From Artemia franciscana (taxonomy: Eukaryota; Arthropoda; Branchiopoda; Anostraca; Artemiidae), in contig NC_088883.1 in NCBI RefSeq assembly GCF_032884065.1, forward strand, positions 21,157,393-21,221,392: a DNA stretch of 64,000 bases, read 5' to 3'. Below, piece by piece: positions 37,671 to 49,960 of this stretch; the stretch's first letter is position 1, and every line of letters begins with the position of its first letter. The position numbers were made by a program, and so were the translations under genes. Under the pieces are notes generated by a model, which was not told the origin of the DNA, ran no database searches, and was given only the letters and a program-made list of their open reading frames with translations.

Positions 37671-37863
37671 CTGTCCTTGCATATTCATAATAACAACTCT
37701 ACTAGTTTTATTGCAGACAACAAATTGTTCAGGGTTCTTCGGCAGTGGAATTATACCGTTGACAGTGACATCTAATACTGTGACTCCGCCTAGTGTCTTA
37801 AAGGTGGCCGTACATTTACCTGACTTGAGACTCCAAATTTTCACTGTTCCGTCATTGGAAGCA
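37671..37863 (-). CDS. SMU1: SMU1 exon (WD40 repeat region)
   Basis: A 193-nt exon with acceptor ttttcttctag and donor GTACAC. The first base completes the Ser codon split with the previous exon. The 64 codons read [17 protein letters not shown], then a diverged loop, then [17 protein letters not shown] and VVIMNMQGQ. The SNDGTVKIW string is the WD strand of one propeller blade. The PLPKNPE.FVVCN segment is a SMU1 signature shared from flies to humans. The frame joins perfectly to both neighbours. Its 3' end has been copied three times into the next intron. Confidence 0.96.
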
Positions 37864-39399
37864 CTAGAAGAAAAAGTGTTTTGCTACAATTCTATGCGAC
37901 TACGGATAAAAACTAATGGTACATGAAATAGGGAAAGGGTTTCAGATCTTCAGATTACATTTTATGATTTGACAAGTTTATCAATAAGAAAATATATAAA
38001 TTAAAATCACAAGGATAAGAAGTGTCGTAGCTTGAGTCAGTTTTATACGGAAAGGCCAATAAAACACAACAGATAAGATAATATTTGTTTTTGAGAAGGG
38101 AAGGGCTGTTCATCATCATCGTCTCTCCCCTGTATCATTCTATGCGACTAAGAGATCCCTAAAAGAAAATTATTTAAAAAAAATAAGATTTGTGTGTTTG
38201 TTTTTATGCTTCTGACCCCTCCCTCCTGGAATTTTCTTGAATTTCTAAAAAAAAGCTAATAAATTGCCTGTCAACAAAGGGTTCGCTTATCCCTCTTGGA
38301 CTTATCAAACGGATCTCCTAAAAGGGCAGTGAAGACATATAGACTTAAAAAAAAAAACTCGCGAGCTAACACCACCTACTTCTTTAAATTGGGCTGTCTG
38401 AAAGTTGCCCAGGGCAAGAAAAAAGCGCGAACATAAAAGAAGGCACCTTACTGCTTGACCACAAAAACACATTTTGTAAAAATTATTTGCTTCTTCTTAA
38501 ACCTAGACCTCTGTCCACCCATGTTTACGAGGACGATTTGAATTTTATGAAAAAAAAATTAGAAAAATACTGACACAATAATGGGACTTGAAAAGAGAGT
38601 ACAAGTTGAATCAAAATTTCCAAACGTTTAGTTTCTAAACAGAAAACTTTACAATTCTACAAACAACGTACGAAAAATTAAAATTTTAATTTTTTGACTA
38701 ATTTTCAGTTTAAAAATGGGTCATATTTCTTTTTTTGTGTACTTTCTGTTTGGCTATTCACGCCAAAAACTTAGAAATATGCGAAACACAATTTTATTTC
38801 ACTTTTACATCAAATTAGAGTACATCACTTTTAATCAAAAAAGTACATCACTTTTAAATCAAATTTTACATCACTGTAAAATTAGAATTTTAACAATATG
38901 AATTACAGATACCATTGATTGCATACAAGTAACATAATTATCAATGATTAAAACTAAGGTTATGATAGAACTAAAAAACAAGAAATGTTAATAATAAAGA
39001 AATAAGAAATAATTAACACTATAAAATAAAAAAAATTGAATATAATTATTAAGTAACATAGTAATAGTCCGATAATGTAACATAAAACAATTCTATATAA
39101 TACAAGAAGTAATTATTATTATTATAATAAACTATAATTAATAATGAAGAATATTTAACAAGCAAAATTAGAAATAGTAACATTGGGTCAACAGTATTGT
39201 CAAAATTTAATATGGGATGTGATATGAAAATGAGAGGAGACAGGAATTATTAAAATTTTTGAATACAAAATTTGAAACGATACAAGACCTCATATGACAT
39301 AATACCAGAAAACATATAGGAAATAATAGTAAAACGTATAAACTTATGTGGAATACGTGGAATAACGAATGAAATAATGTGGAATAATACGAACTGACA

Positions 39400-39990
39400 C
39401 CCACTTACTGTAAAGCTGGCTACAAGGGATATGGACTTTCATCAGTACGGAAGTAGGTGATAAGAGAGGAAAATTATTCACAGTGAAGAGAAGCGAAAAT
39501 ATAGAAAAACTGGTAAAATTTTCCAATAAGGTAATGGAAAAAAACAAAAACTTTTTTTCTCCAATATAATAAAATTCTGAATATTTCAGCTTCACGTTTG
39601 GAAGCCTTTATCAACGAGAAAGAAAAGAAGAAAAGGGAAAAACAAAGTAACCCAAAATAGACCAAACAGAAAAAGGAAAACAAGAAAAGGGAAAAAACCA
39701 CAAATAACAAAATTAAATGGGAAATGAAAGTGGGGAAAAATGAAAAAGGGAAAATATAAACAAATACTAAAAAGCTGTTTCTTAGTAACATCCATGGGGA
39801 TAATTCTACTTTTTACACATCGTGATGTACAAGGCAACAATGTTTGGATTTTTATTATTATTGGTGAAAAAAAGTTTCTTCAGCTAATTTTTATCGTCCT
39901 ACTGGAAAATGACGCCATATTTTCTAATTTCCATTTCGTTGTAAATGAACAAGCAGTGGTGTCTAATCAAGGGCAGAGACATTGCATGGT
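39400..39990. repeat. Inverted repeat, MITE-like
   Basis: The minus strand from about 39600 to 39400 and the plus strand from about 39845 to 39990 share 'gaaaaaaagttt', 'ttggaaaat' and similar spacing, and give parallel translations (IGEKKFL..., LLEN...). The loop of about 240 bases is A/G-rich. No ends were defined. Confidence 0.45.
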
Positions 39991-40129
39991 ATAAAACTGC
40001 AACCGAATTACATGAACAATATAAATTAAGGGTAAAGACCCACCAAAGCCATTTATAGCACATAAGACGACGGAAGGATACTGTCAACTCCTTGTGTTTG
40101 ATCAAAAGGATACTATTATACCATCAAAC

Positions 40130-40640
40130 AGAATAAAAGGATGAAGATTCTCCAGAGCCGGTGATGGCACATAGAGTGTCGACAGGACACTGTTGACGCT
40201 TAATGTTCCATATATATTATTACGTCATCAACAGGGTCCTATTAAGCCATCAATAGGATAAAAGGATAAAGATCCTCCATGGCCCATGATGGCAGATAAA
40301 GCGTCGCAAGGGTACTGTCAATGACTAATGTGCCATAAATAGGATATAATGTGCCACCAATAGGGTCCTACTGTGTCATCAAATAGTATAAAAAGATAAA
40401 AGATGAAGATCCTCCATGGCCCATGATGGCACGTAAGGTGTCGCAAGGCTACCGTCAATCTCTCATGTGCCATAAATAGGATATAGTGTGCCACCAATAG
40501 GATCCTACTGTCTCATCAAATAGAATAAAATGATAAGAGATGAAGATCCTCCAAACCCTTTGATGGCACTGCGCAAGATGTCGACGGGTTACTCGACGTT
40601 TCAGTCGCTGGGTCTTCTATTAAAGGACAGGTAGCAAGCC
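40130..40640 (+). repeat. ~137-bp tandem array, four units
   Basis: The anchor 'gatgaagatcctcca' (with variants) occurs at about 40139, 40264, 40401 and 40539. Units share 'gtgccataaataggatat' and 'gtgccaccaatagg'. The last unit runs into 'gacgtttcagtcgctgggtc', which resembles the 113-bp units near 27 and 30 kb, so the arrays may be related. Confidence 0.85.
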
Positions 40641-40871
40641 TGTTGCCAAACCTCGTGGCAGAGGGAATCAAAGCAGAGAATCGATCTACTGTGCTACCAC
40701 AGGTTTCATGGATATGCTATAAAACTGACTGAATCCACTTTAATTATGAACCCCACAGATTATCTTATGGTATGGTTTTTAGGAAAGTTTAAGCTATCAA
40801 CCTATGTTATTTATTAGCTTAGTCTATTTTATATATTATTTATTGTTTTATCTTCCTTAATTTATTTTACA

Positions 40872-41030
40872 AGTGGATGGCAGGCCAAACCTGAGCTGCT
40901 GTGTACATTAGGGCAGGAGTTCAAATCCCGGTACCGCTGGTTAGGTGATTTGAAACGCGGGTTAGCGGTATAAGCTCATATAGCGGTATTAGCGGGTAAG
41001 CTCAGCCCGAGTTGACCTAGCTTCAAAGTA
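40872..41030 (+). mobile_element. tRNA-derived SINE relic
   Basis: It has a B-box-like 'gagttcaaatcccgg' followed about 100 bases later by 'gctcagcccgagttgacc', in the same order as the intact SINE at 30808-31129 (cagccagagtcgacc). The A box is poorly preserved. It abuts the 243-bp array. Confidence 0.6.
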
Positions 41031-42135
41031 TGTATTAGGAGAGATCTTGGGTGACAGCATGGGTAGCTTTGAATGATCTGCTCCAAAACCCCGCACAGCA
41101 CTCCCGATCTAAAGCTTGGAATAGGCACCTGCGCAACGCGGACTATTAGTCAACATGCGAAACGTATGTGTTATTCTATTTAATCTAATAGTGTTGCGAG
41201 AACAACCCTTTGGTTTTGTCGTGTTTTTTTTTTTTCCTATCACTCAGATTTCAGCTTATTCCTAGATAATATTAAGGGTCTAACCTCTGCGGTTTTTACG
41301 GAAAGTGTGAAAAGTCGGATCGTCTGCTTCAAACCACGCACAGCACTCCCAGTCTAAAGCTTGGAATAGGCACCTGCGCAACGCGGACTATTGGTCAACA
41401 TGCAAAATGTATGTGTTATTCTATTTAATCAAAATTGTGTTGCAAGAGCAACACTTTAGTTTTGTCATGTTTTTGTTTTTTCTAGCTCCCAGATTTCAGC
41501 TTATTCCTAGAAAGTGTCAAGGGTCTAACCTCTGCGGTTTTTACGAAAAGTGTGAAAAGTCGGATGATCTGCTCCGAACCCCACACATCACTCCCGGTCT
41601 AAAGCTTGGAATAGGTACCTGCGCAACGCGCACTATTGATCAACATGAGAAGTGTATGTGTTATTCTATTTAATCTAATTGTGTTGCGAGAGCAGCACTT
41701 TGGTTTTGTCGTGTTTTTTTTCCGAGCACCCAGATTTTACCTTATTCCTAGATAACGTTAAGGGTCTAACCTCTGCGGTTTTTACGGAAAGTCTGAAAAG
41801 CCGGATGATCTGCTCCAAGCCCCACAAAGCACTCCCGGTCTAAAGCTTGGATTAAGCACCTGCGCAATGCGCACTATTGATCAACATGAGAAATGTATGT
41901 GTTATTCTGTTTAATCTAATTGTGTTGCGAGAGCAACACTTTAATTTTTTCGTATTTTTTTTCCTAGCACCCAGCTTTCAGCTTATTCCTAGAAAGTATA
42001 AAGGGTCTAACCTCGGTGGTTTTTACGGAAAGAGTGAAAAGTCGGATGATCAGCTCCGAACGCTACACAGAACTCCCGGTCTAAGGCTTGGAAAAGGCAC
42101 CTGCGCTACACGGACTATTGGTCAACATGCAAAAT
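41030..42135 (+). repeat. ~243-bp tandem array, five units
   Basis: The anchor 'taaagcttgg' recurs at 41111, 41355, 41600, 41841 and (as taaggcttgg) 42082, spaced 241-245 bases. Units also share 'cacctgcgcaacgcg' and 'taacctctgcggtttttacg'. Part of the unit resembles the 3' half of the SINE family. ORFs at 41407-42230 are repeat artefacts. Confidence 0.93.
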
Positions 42136-42298
42136 GTATTATTCTATTTAATTTAATTTATTTTATAAAGCGTATTAGGTTATTTAAAAAAATTAAATTA
42201 ATTATTTATTTACTTTTTAATTATCAATAACTATTTATTAACTTGTGTTATTATTATGAATTTAATATCATTTATCGGAAAAAAAAACAGCGATGCAT

Positions 42299-42320
42299 CT
42301 GATAATGTAATGGTTATCTG
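42299..42320 (-). pseudogene. SMU1 exon-end copy C1, donor lost
   Basis: The minus strand has GATAACCATTACATTATCAG followed by ATGCATCGCTG. The real exon has GATAACCATTACAGTATTAG followed by GTATATCGCTG. The downstream intron text is also shared for over 100 bases. Confidence 0.85.
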
Positions 42321-42576
42321 AACCCCGCACAGCACTCCCAGCCCATGGCTTAGAATAGTCACCTGGGCTACGCAAAGTATTGGTCAACATGTAAAATGTA
42401 TGTGTTATTCTATTTAGTCTAATTTATTCATAAAGCAAATCGGGTTATTTTAAATTCTATTTTTTTAATTTTATTTTTAATGAATTATTTATTTACTTTT
42501 TATTATCATTAACTATTTATTAATTTGTGTTTTTATTATCAATCTAATATCATTTGTCCAAAAAACAGCGATGTGC

Positions 42577-42591
42577 CTGATAATCTTAACC
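42577..42591 (-). pseudogene. SMU1 exon-end copy C2, GC in place of donor GT
   Basis: The minus strand has GATTATCAG followed by GCACATCGCTG and the shared intron text 'ggacaaatgatatta'. Less of the exon is retained than in C1. Confidence 0.7.
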
Positions 42592-42821
42592 CCGCACAGC
42601 ACTCCCAGCCCATGGCTTAGAATAGTCATTTGCACTACACGGACTATTGGTCAAGGTCTCTAATTTATTTTATAAAGCGTATCAGAGTATTTTAAATTTT
42701 ATTTTCTTTAATTTTATTTTCAATTAATTATCTATTCACTTTTTATTTATCATTAACTATCTATTAATTTGTGTTATTATTATCAATTTAATATCATTTG
42801 TCCGAAGAAACAGCGATATAC

Positions 42822-43057
42822 CTAATACTGTAATGGTTATCAGATGAAAAAATCGCTTCATTAACAAATGAAGAGTGACCTCGAAACTCCTTCAGTGTTT
42901 TGCCAGATTTAAATCCATGAATACGAATAGTCATGTCAAATGAAGACGTCAAAATATGCGAATTGTCCTTTCCAAAATGAATACTGGTGACACCTTTCGA
43001 ATGGGCTTTCTCAAATCTTCTTAAACACTGACCCGTGGTAATTTTCCAAACTTTCAC
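42822..43057 (-). CDS. SMU1: SMU1 exon (WD40 repeats)
   Basis: A 236-nt exon with acceptor tattctttcacag and donor GTATAT, starting in phase 0. The translation [20 protein letters not shown], then [20 protein letters not shown], then [20 protein letters not shown], then [16 protein letters not shown] is close to animal SMU1 throughout, with the WD strands VKVW and TIRIHG. The last two bases pair with the first base of the exon at 37863 to give Ser, so the reading is ...[16 protein letters not shown]. Upstream exons (LisH, CTLH and the first blades) were not found in this window up to 64 kb. Confidence 0.97.
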
Positions 43058-45762
<2,705 letters not shown>

Positions 45763-46031
45763 CCTCACTTGGCGTATAGTTTCTGTATTACATAGAATTG
45801 GTAGTTTGGGAGCCAATTTCCTTTTGCGTGATCTCCCTTGGGGATTGTAAAGATTATCCTGAAATTCCTTCACTGTCTTCAGTGATGGCCAGTTAGTTTC
45901 TAAGTTTCTTGACGAACTTGCCTTGTTTGAATATAGAAAAGAAGTAACATTAATGCACTCGGTGGGTTCAAACAAAAGGGGTCTTCCACCATAAGATAAG
46001 TTTAGGAATAAGTGTGCGGGGTATGTCTTTC
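45763..46031 (-). CDS. Candidate exon, function unknown
   Basis: A 269-nt stretch on the minus strand is open in one frame from an acceptor (ttttaattaccccag) to a strong GTGAGT donor. It reads KTYPAHLFLNLSYGGRPLLF, then EPTECINVTSFLYSNKASSS, a middle with NWPSLKTVKEFQDN, and ends with KRKLAPKLPILCNTETIRQV. The composition looks like ordinary protein rather than translated repeat, with a basic patch (RSRKRK). I cannot place it in any family, and it does not match the missing part of SMU1. It may be an exon of another minus-strand gene or a domesticated or decayed element. Confidence 0.45.
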
Positions 46032-46294
46032 CTGGGGTAATTAAAAGGCGTTACATGCATGCGTGTCTGTGTTAATTCATGCGTGTCAACAAGCCTCAGG
46101 CGGCTTGCTGCTGCAATGATGTTTTAGAAAATAGTAATAGTAATATATGCCCCTCATTTCTATTAACTAAGGTTTACAGCACATCCCCTTACAATAAGTA
46201 AATTTTATAGATTGGAGCAGTTGGTTTTCTCCTATTATATTCAGTTTACGTACCATGGAAACCGAAATAAACACATTTTTGCCATAAAAATGTA

Positions 46295-46660
46295 TGGAAG
46301 TATGAATGAAACCCAAAAAGAACAGAGATTAAACAGTCATATCAAACAGTTCGTGGTAACGATCTGTAGCAAGGAGCGAACCGGCTCAATAGTGAACGAA
46401 ACTCTAAAAAACGGAATTTTGACGCTAAGAGATACATCAAAAGAATCGGGTTTTTATGCTGATTTTAAATATATAAGTTTCATCAAATTTAGTCTTTGTT
46501 GTCAAAAGTTACGAGCCTGTGAAAATGGTCCTTATTTTGGAAAATAGGGGAAACGACCCCTAAAAGTCATAGAATCTTAACAAAAATCACACTATCGCAT
46601 TCGGTATATCAGAGAACTCTATAGCAAAAATTTCAAGCTCCTATCTAGAAAAAGTTTTAG
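46295..46660 (+). repeat. Family A repeat, 5' part
   Basis: It carries 'cagttcgtggtaacga', 'gattttaaatatataag' and 'tatcagagaactc' in the family order, then stops at an RTE-like fragment. The 111-codon ORF over it is not a gene. Confidence 0.8.
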
Positions 46661-46689
46661 TATGCGGGTCCGCATATCACTGTTGAGTT

Positions 46690-46815
46690 TTCCTGGCTGT
46701 GTTTCTTGATTAACTGTTCTAACATTCCAGTATCCAATACGAAAACACTCGGTCGTTTTCAAGAATCCTGTCCGGGGGCGTGCGTTAGTCATCATCAAAG
46801 AAGAAGTCAATCCGA
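46690..46815 (-). mobile_element. RTE-like LINE endonuclease fragment
   Basis: The minus strand reads RPRTGFLKTTECFRIGYWNV followed by RTVNQETQPGKL. The [GT]xWNVRT...GKL pattern is the start of the RTE-type endonuclease. The remainder of the element is absent; both sides join repeats. Confidence 0.65.
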
Positions 46816-46959
46816 GGCTATCTATTGCTGTTTCTTGAGTAATCAGTTTTACGGTGGTAGGTTACTAGCCCTCCGACCAACCCTCCTCCTTCTTCCAGGC
46901 TTGGGACTGGCTACTGGCACATTCCTTATCAAATATTCTCGTTGTATTGCCGTTTAAAG

Positions 46960-48050
46960 TATTCCTTGGGGACAGGCTATTGAAATCGAATCGGGTTTCA
47001 GTTGAATCCATCCGTTCATGGACCATTCTTCCACTCTCTTGGAGAGTGGAATTTAATTGATTTATTTAAGTAAATAAGTGACAAAGAACTTTCACCTCTG
47101 CTGGATTTATATTTCCGAAAGAGTAGTCTCTGTGGCTAATATTTTTGAAAATTAAGCTTTGAAATCACTTCTTCTAATGTTCTAAAGGGTTAGGCTTTTT
47201 TGCATTTTTCGTCTTTTAGGATGGCAGATAGTTTAAATATTATATGTTATTTTTTTGTGATTTTGTGAAATTAAAAATTTTGGATCTGAATTATCTTGTT
47301 TGATTTGAATATATTATCTAGTATTTCTTCAAGGATGTTGGAGTGGTGGAGGTTTAATTCATAGGTCGTGTTGGTCATTTATCTGTAGAAGTTTGCCATA
47401 GACAATATTTATTGCGTTGACAATAGACAATATTTATGACAATATTTAATTGTCAATTTATGACAATAAATTGACAATCGAAAATATATGACTATATTTT
47501 ATGTCTAAAATTTATTTTATTTTCTAAAATTATTTTTTATTCTGTCTTACATTGCATATGCTGCATATTATCCTTCTAAGCCGGTCCAAGTCTAGTCTTG
47601 TTTCTAATTTTAATATTTTAATTAATTGTTTAAAAGGTTTGAGCCTTTATATCAGTTTTAAAAAATGTCAATTTTTTGTTGTATAATGTTTAGAGGATAA
47701 TGTCAGGGCGACTCTCGATTGCGGCAATGGGGTTATTTTCAGTCATCGCCAATAGTCACTTATTTGTGATTACCTTATGCTGCTTCGAAAAGAGATTTTA
47801 AACCGGTCCTGGTTCAGCATGTTCAGATGAAATTAAGCAAGGTATGTGGTCTATTAATTCGTTTTCAGGGTCTTTACCGTCGGAACATCCTTGGTCGTAT
47901 GTATAGCACTGTTGCTCTGTCTCGCGTATTGTTCCCGTCCCTCCTCTTCCGTAATTTCAGACCTTCTGATCTTTCGCCCATTAAAGTTTCTCATTTTAAA
48001 TTTTGCAAATTTTTACTTGGTATCCCTTTCTTTTAGAAACACTGAGATTG
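46960..48050. other. No gene recognised
   Basis: AT-rich sequence. Near 47870-48030 there is moderately GC-richer text that may be the decayed upstream part of the LINE that follows, but it is not readable in one frame. Confidence 0.45.
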
Positions 48051-48054
48051 TTTC

Positions 48055-49950
48055 AAAGATTCAAGATCTGTTCCTATTAACCCTAGGGACATCAGTGGGA
48101 GATTAATTGACCCAATTTTAGTACCGGATGCTTTTAATAATTATTTCACTAATATTCCAAATGCTAACTCCTGTTCCTTCTCACAGTCAGTACACCCTAG
48201 CAAGAATCTCAGATCCATGTTTCTCTCTCCAACTGATCGCAAAGAGATGCTTCAAGTTATCGAATCTCTCTCTAATAGTAGTACACCTGACTTCTTTGGC
48301 ATAAGAAATAAGGTTCTTAGGACCGTATCTTCCTATATTTGTGAACCCATTGTGCACATAGCAAACCTGTCTATGACCAATGGAGTTTTCCCAGAAATAT
48401 TTAAATCAGCAATTGTTATCCCGACTCATAAAAAAGGCGATCCGTCTGAGATAAGCAATTATCGTCCAATCTCACTTCTCCCAGTTAAATCTAAGGTGCT
48501 CGAGAGAATTATATTCCGACGTCTTTCTCCCTTTGTATTTGGGAATCATTCATCAGATTCGTTGATTTCTCCTCATCAATATGGCTTCCGTGCCAAATTT
48601 TCAACTGCTCATGCACTAATAGACGCCACACAGTTTATACGTTCCCAACTTGACCTTAAAAATACTGTATTGGGCTTATTTCTGGATTTTTCAAAGGCCT
48701 TTGACATGGTTGATCACAGTGTTTTATTAAGTAAACTCAATAACCTAGGGATTCGCGGAGTTCCTTTCTCTTGGTTCGGCTCTTATCTCTCTGGTAGAGT
48801 ACAGAGTGTAAGACTGGGCGGGGTGACTTCACATCCCCTACCTGTCCGGAGGGGCGTCCCACAGGGCTCTGTTCTTGGTCCAATACTTTTTCTCCTTTAT
48901 ATTAATGATTTGATTACGGACCTGGGCCCATCAGTGCACCCAGTACTTTTTGCTGACAATAGCAACTTTTTCATCACCGGTCCTAATTTACCATCCGTCG
49001 TCACCTCTACTCAAACCCTTCTGAATAGAGTACAGGAGTGGTGTCTCGTTAACTGCATGACCATTAACAGCAAGAAAAGTCAGGTGGTATTATTTCAAAC
49101 CCCTTACAAAAAAAATGAAGTTCAGCCAGCACTTGGCCTAAAATATTCTACCAATCTCCTCCCGCAGGTCGAAGTTGCCAAGTTTTTTGGTGTCCACATA
49201 GACTCCTGCCTATCATTTGCAACACATGTGTCCTATATCAGAGCCGTAATTTTGCGACAGGTAAGGATAATTAATCGTGTGAATTATTTTCTTCCTCCCG
49301 ATATCCTTGTCACCCTTTATTATTCTTTTATTTACCCATATATCTCATACTGCGGATCTGTTTGGTGCAATACTTATCCTTCAGTTACCAATAAATTAAA
49401 ATCTGCTCAAAACAGTGCCGTCAAAGCAGTTTTTCGGTTGCCGCGACTATATCCCACCAAGGACTTGTACTCCGATTTTGGTATTATCCCTTTTGAACAA
49501 ATCCTCAAAAAATTAAATCTATCCCTTGCATACTCCGCTTACCATAAAAATCTTCCTCCCCACTTCTTATCTTATTTTAATAGTAATAATTCTGAAAGCC
49601 ACTGTCTCCGTTCATCCAACCGTTCCTTCATTGCCCCCAGGTGTATCTCTAGTTCCGCCCAGCGATCTCCAATTTATAAATCTATAATTCAATGGAATTT
49701 AATACCCTCCAGTGTCGAGCTATCCACAAGTTTTCGGACGCTATATAACAATGTACTAAAATCTTGATATTATATTTCTCTAAATGTTTGTTCAATTTGC
49801 TTTAATTACCCTTGTTTTCTCTTTTCTTTTTTTTCTCTCTCTTTTTCATTTTCAATTTTTTTGTTTTTTTGATCCTTAACAAGTTCGCTTCTAGGATCTT
49901 TATTATTGTTGTTGTTATGTGTTTTCTTTCCTTTTTGAATAAATTGAATT
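48055..49950 (+). mobile_element. CR1-like LINE, 5'-truncated, with long intact RT ORF
   Basis: This is the 3' part of a non-LTR retrotransposon. The reading frame begins before the first Met: PINPRDISGRLIDPILVP at about 48075 is already in frame. The ORF ends at 49767. The 3' end is a tail of TTGAA-like units ('aataaattgaattgaaattg', 49937-49960), typical of several CR1-group elements. The endonuclease is missing, so the copy was truncated on insertion or has decayed upstream. Confidence 0.88.
48217..49767 (+). CDS. LINE reverse transcriptase (C-terminal 516 residues), altered catalytic motif
   Basis: An uninterrupted frame of 516 codons. Recognisable parts are SNYRPISLLPVKSKVLERII (about residue 90), QYGFRAKFSTAHAL (about 122), motif A FLDFSKAFDMVDHSVL (about 154), RRGVPQGSVLGPILFLLYIN (about 208), motif C LFADNSNFF (about 245) and the C-terminal thumb/connection with VRIINRVNYFL and PYISYCGSVW. 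In active enzymes motif C is FADD or YADD; here the second Asp is Asn. Either this copy is dead despite its long frame, or the change is recent. The Met at 48217 is internal, so the real protein would start further upstream. Confidence 0.9.
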   Translation: MFLSPTDRKEMLQVIESLSNSSTPDFFGIRNKVLRTVSSYICEPIVHIANLSMTNGVFPEIFKSAIVIPTHKKGDPSEISNYRPISLLPVKSKVLERIIFRRLSPFVFGNHSSDSLISPHQYGFRAKFSTAHALIDATQFIRSQLDLKNTVLGLFLDFSKAFDMVDHSVLLSKLNNLGIRGVPFSWFGSYLSGRVQSVRLGGVTSHPLPVRRGVPQGSVLGPILFLLYINDLITDLGPSVHPVLFADNSNFFITGPNLPSVVTSTQTLLNRVQEWCLVNCMTINSKKSQVVLFQTPYKKNEVQPALGLKYSTNLLPQVEVAKFFGVHIDSCLSFATHVSYIRAVILRQVRIINRVNYFLPPDILVTLYYSFIYPYISYCGSVWCNTYPSVTNKLKSAQNSAVKAVFRLPRLYPTKDLYSDFGIIPFEQILKKLNLSLAYSAYHKNLPPHFLSYFNSNNSESHCLRSSNRSFIAPRCISSSAQRSPIYKSIIQWNLIPSSVELSTSFRTLYNNVLKS

Positions 49951-49960
49951 GAAATTGAAT

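Larger units (their letters stand above)
37864..42821 (-). other. SMU1 intron, rich in tandem repeats
   Basis: A 5-kb intron between the first two recognised exons. In order from the right it holds two copies of the upstream exon's end (42.29 and 42.58 kb), a 243-bp array (41.1-42.1 kb), a SINE relic (40.87-41.03 kb), a 137-bp array (40.13-40.64 kb), an inverted pair at 39.40-39.99 kb and AT-rich DNA (37.9-39.3 kb). Confidence 0.85.
42136..42830 (+). repeat. ~265-bp units that include the SMU1 exon end
   Basis: The 'catggcttagaatagtca' anchor occurs at 42344 and 42611. Each unit also carries AT-rich intron text and a copy of the 3' end of the SMU1 exon. The array runs directly into the real exon at 42822. 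Confidence 0.85.

Noticed and set aside
41407-42230. 88- and 117-codon ORFs with similar sequence
   Set aside because: They are readings of successive 243-bp tandem units, hence the similarity.
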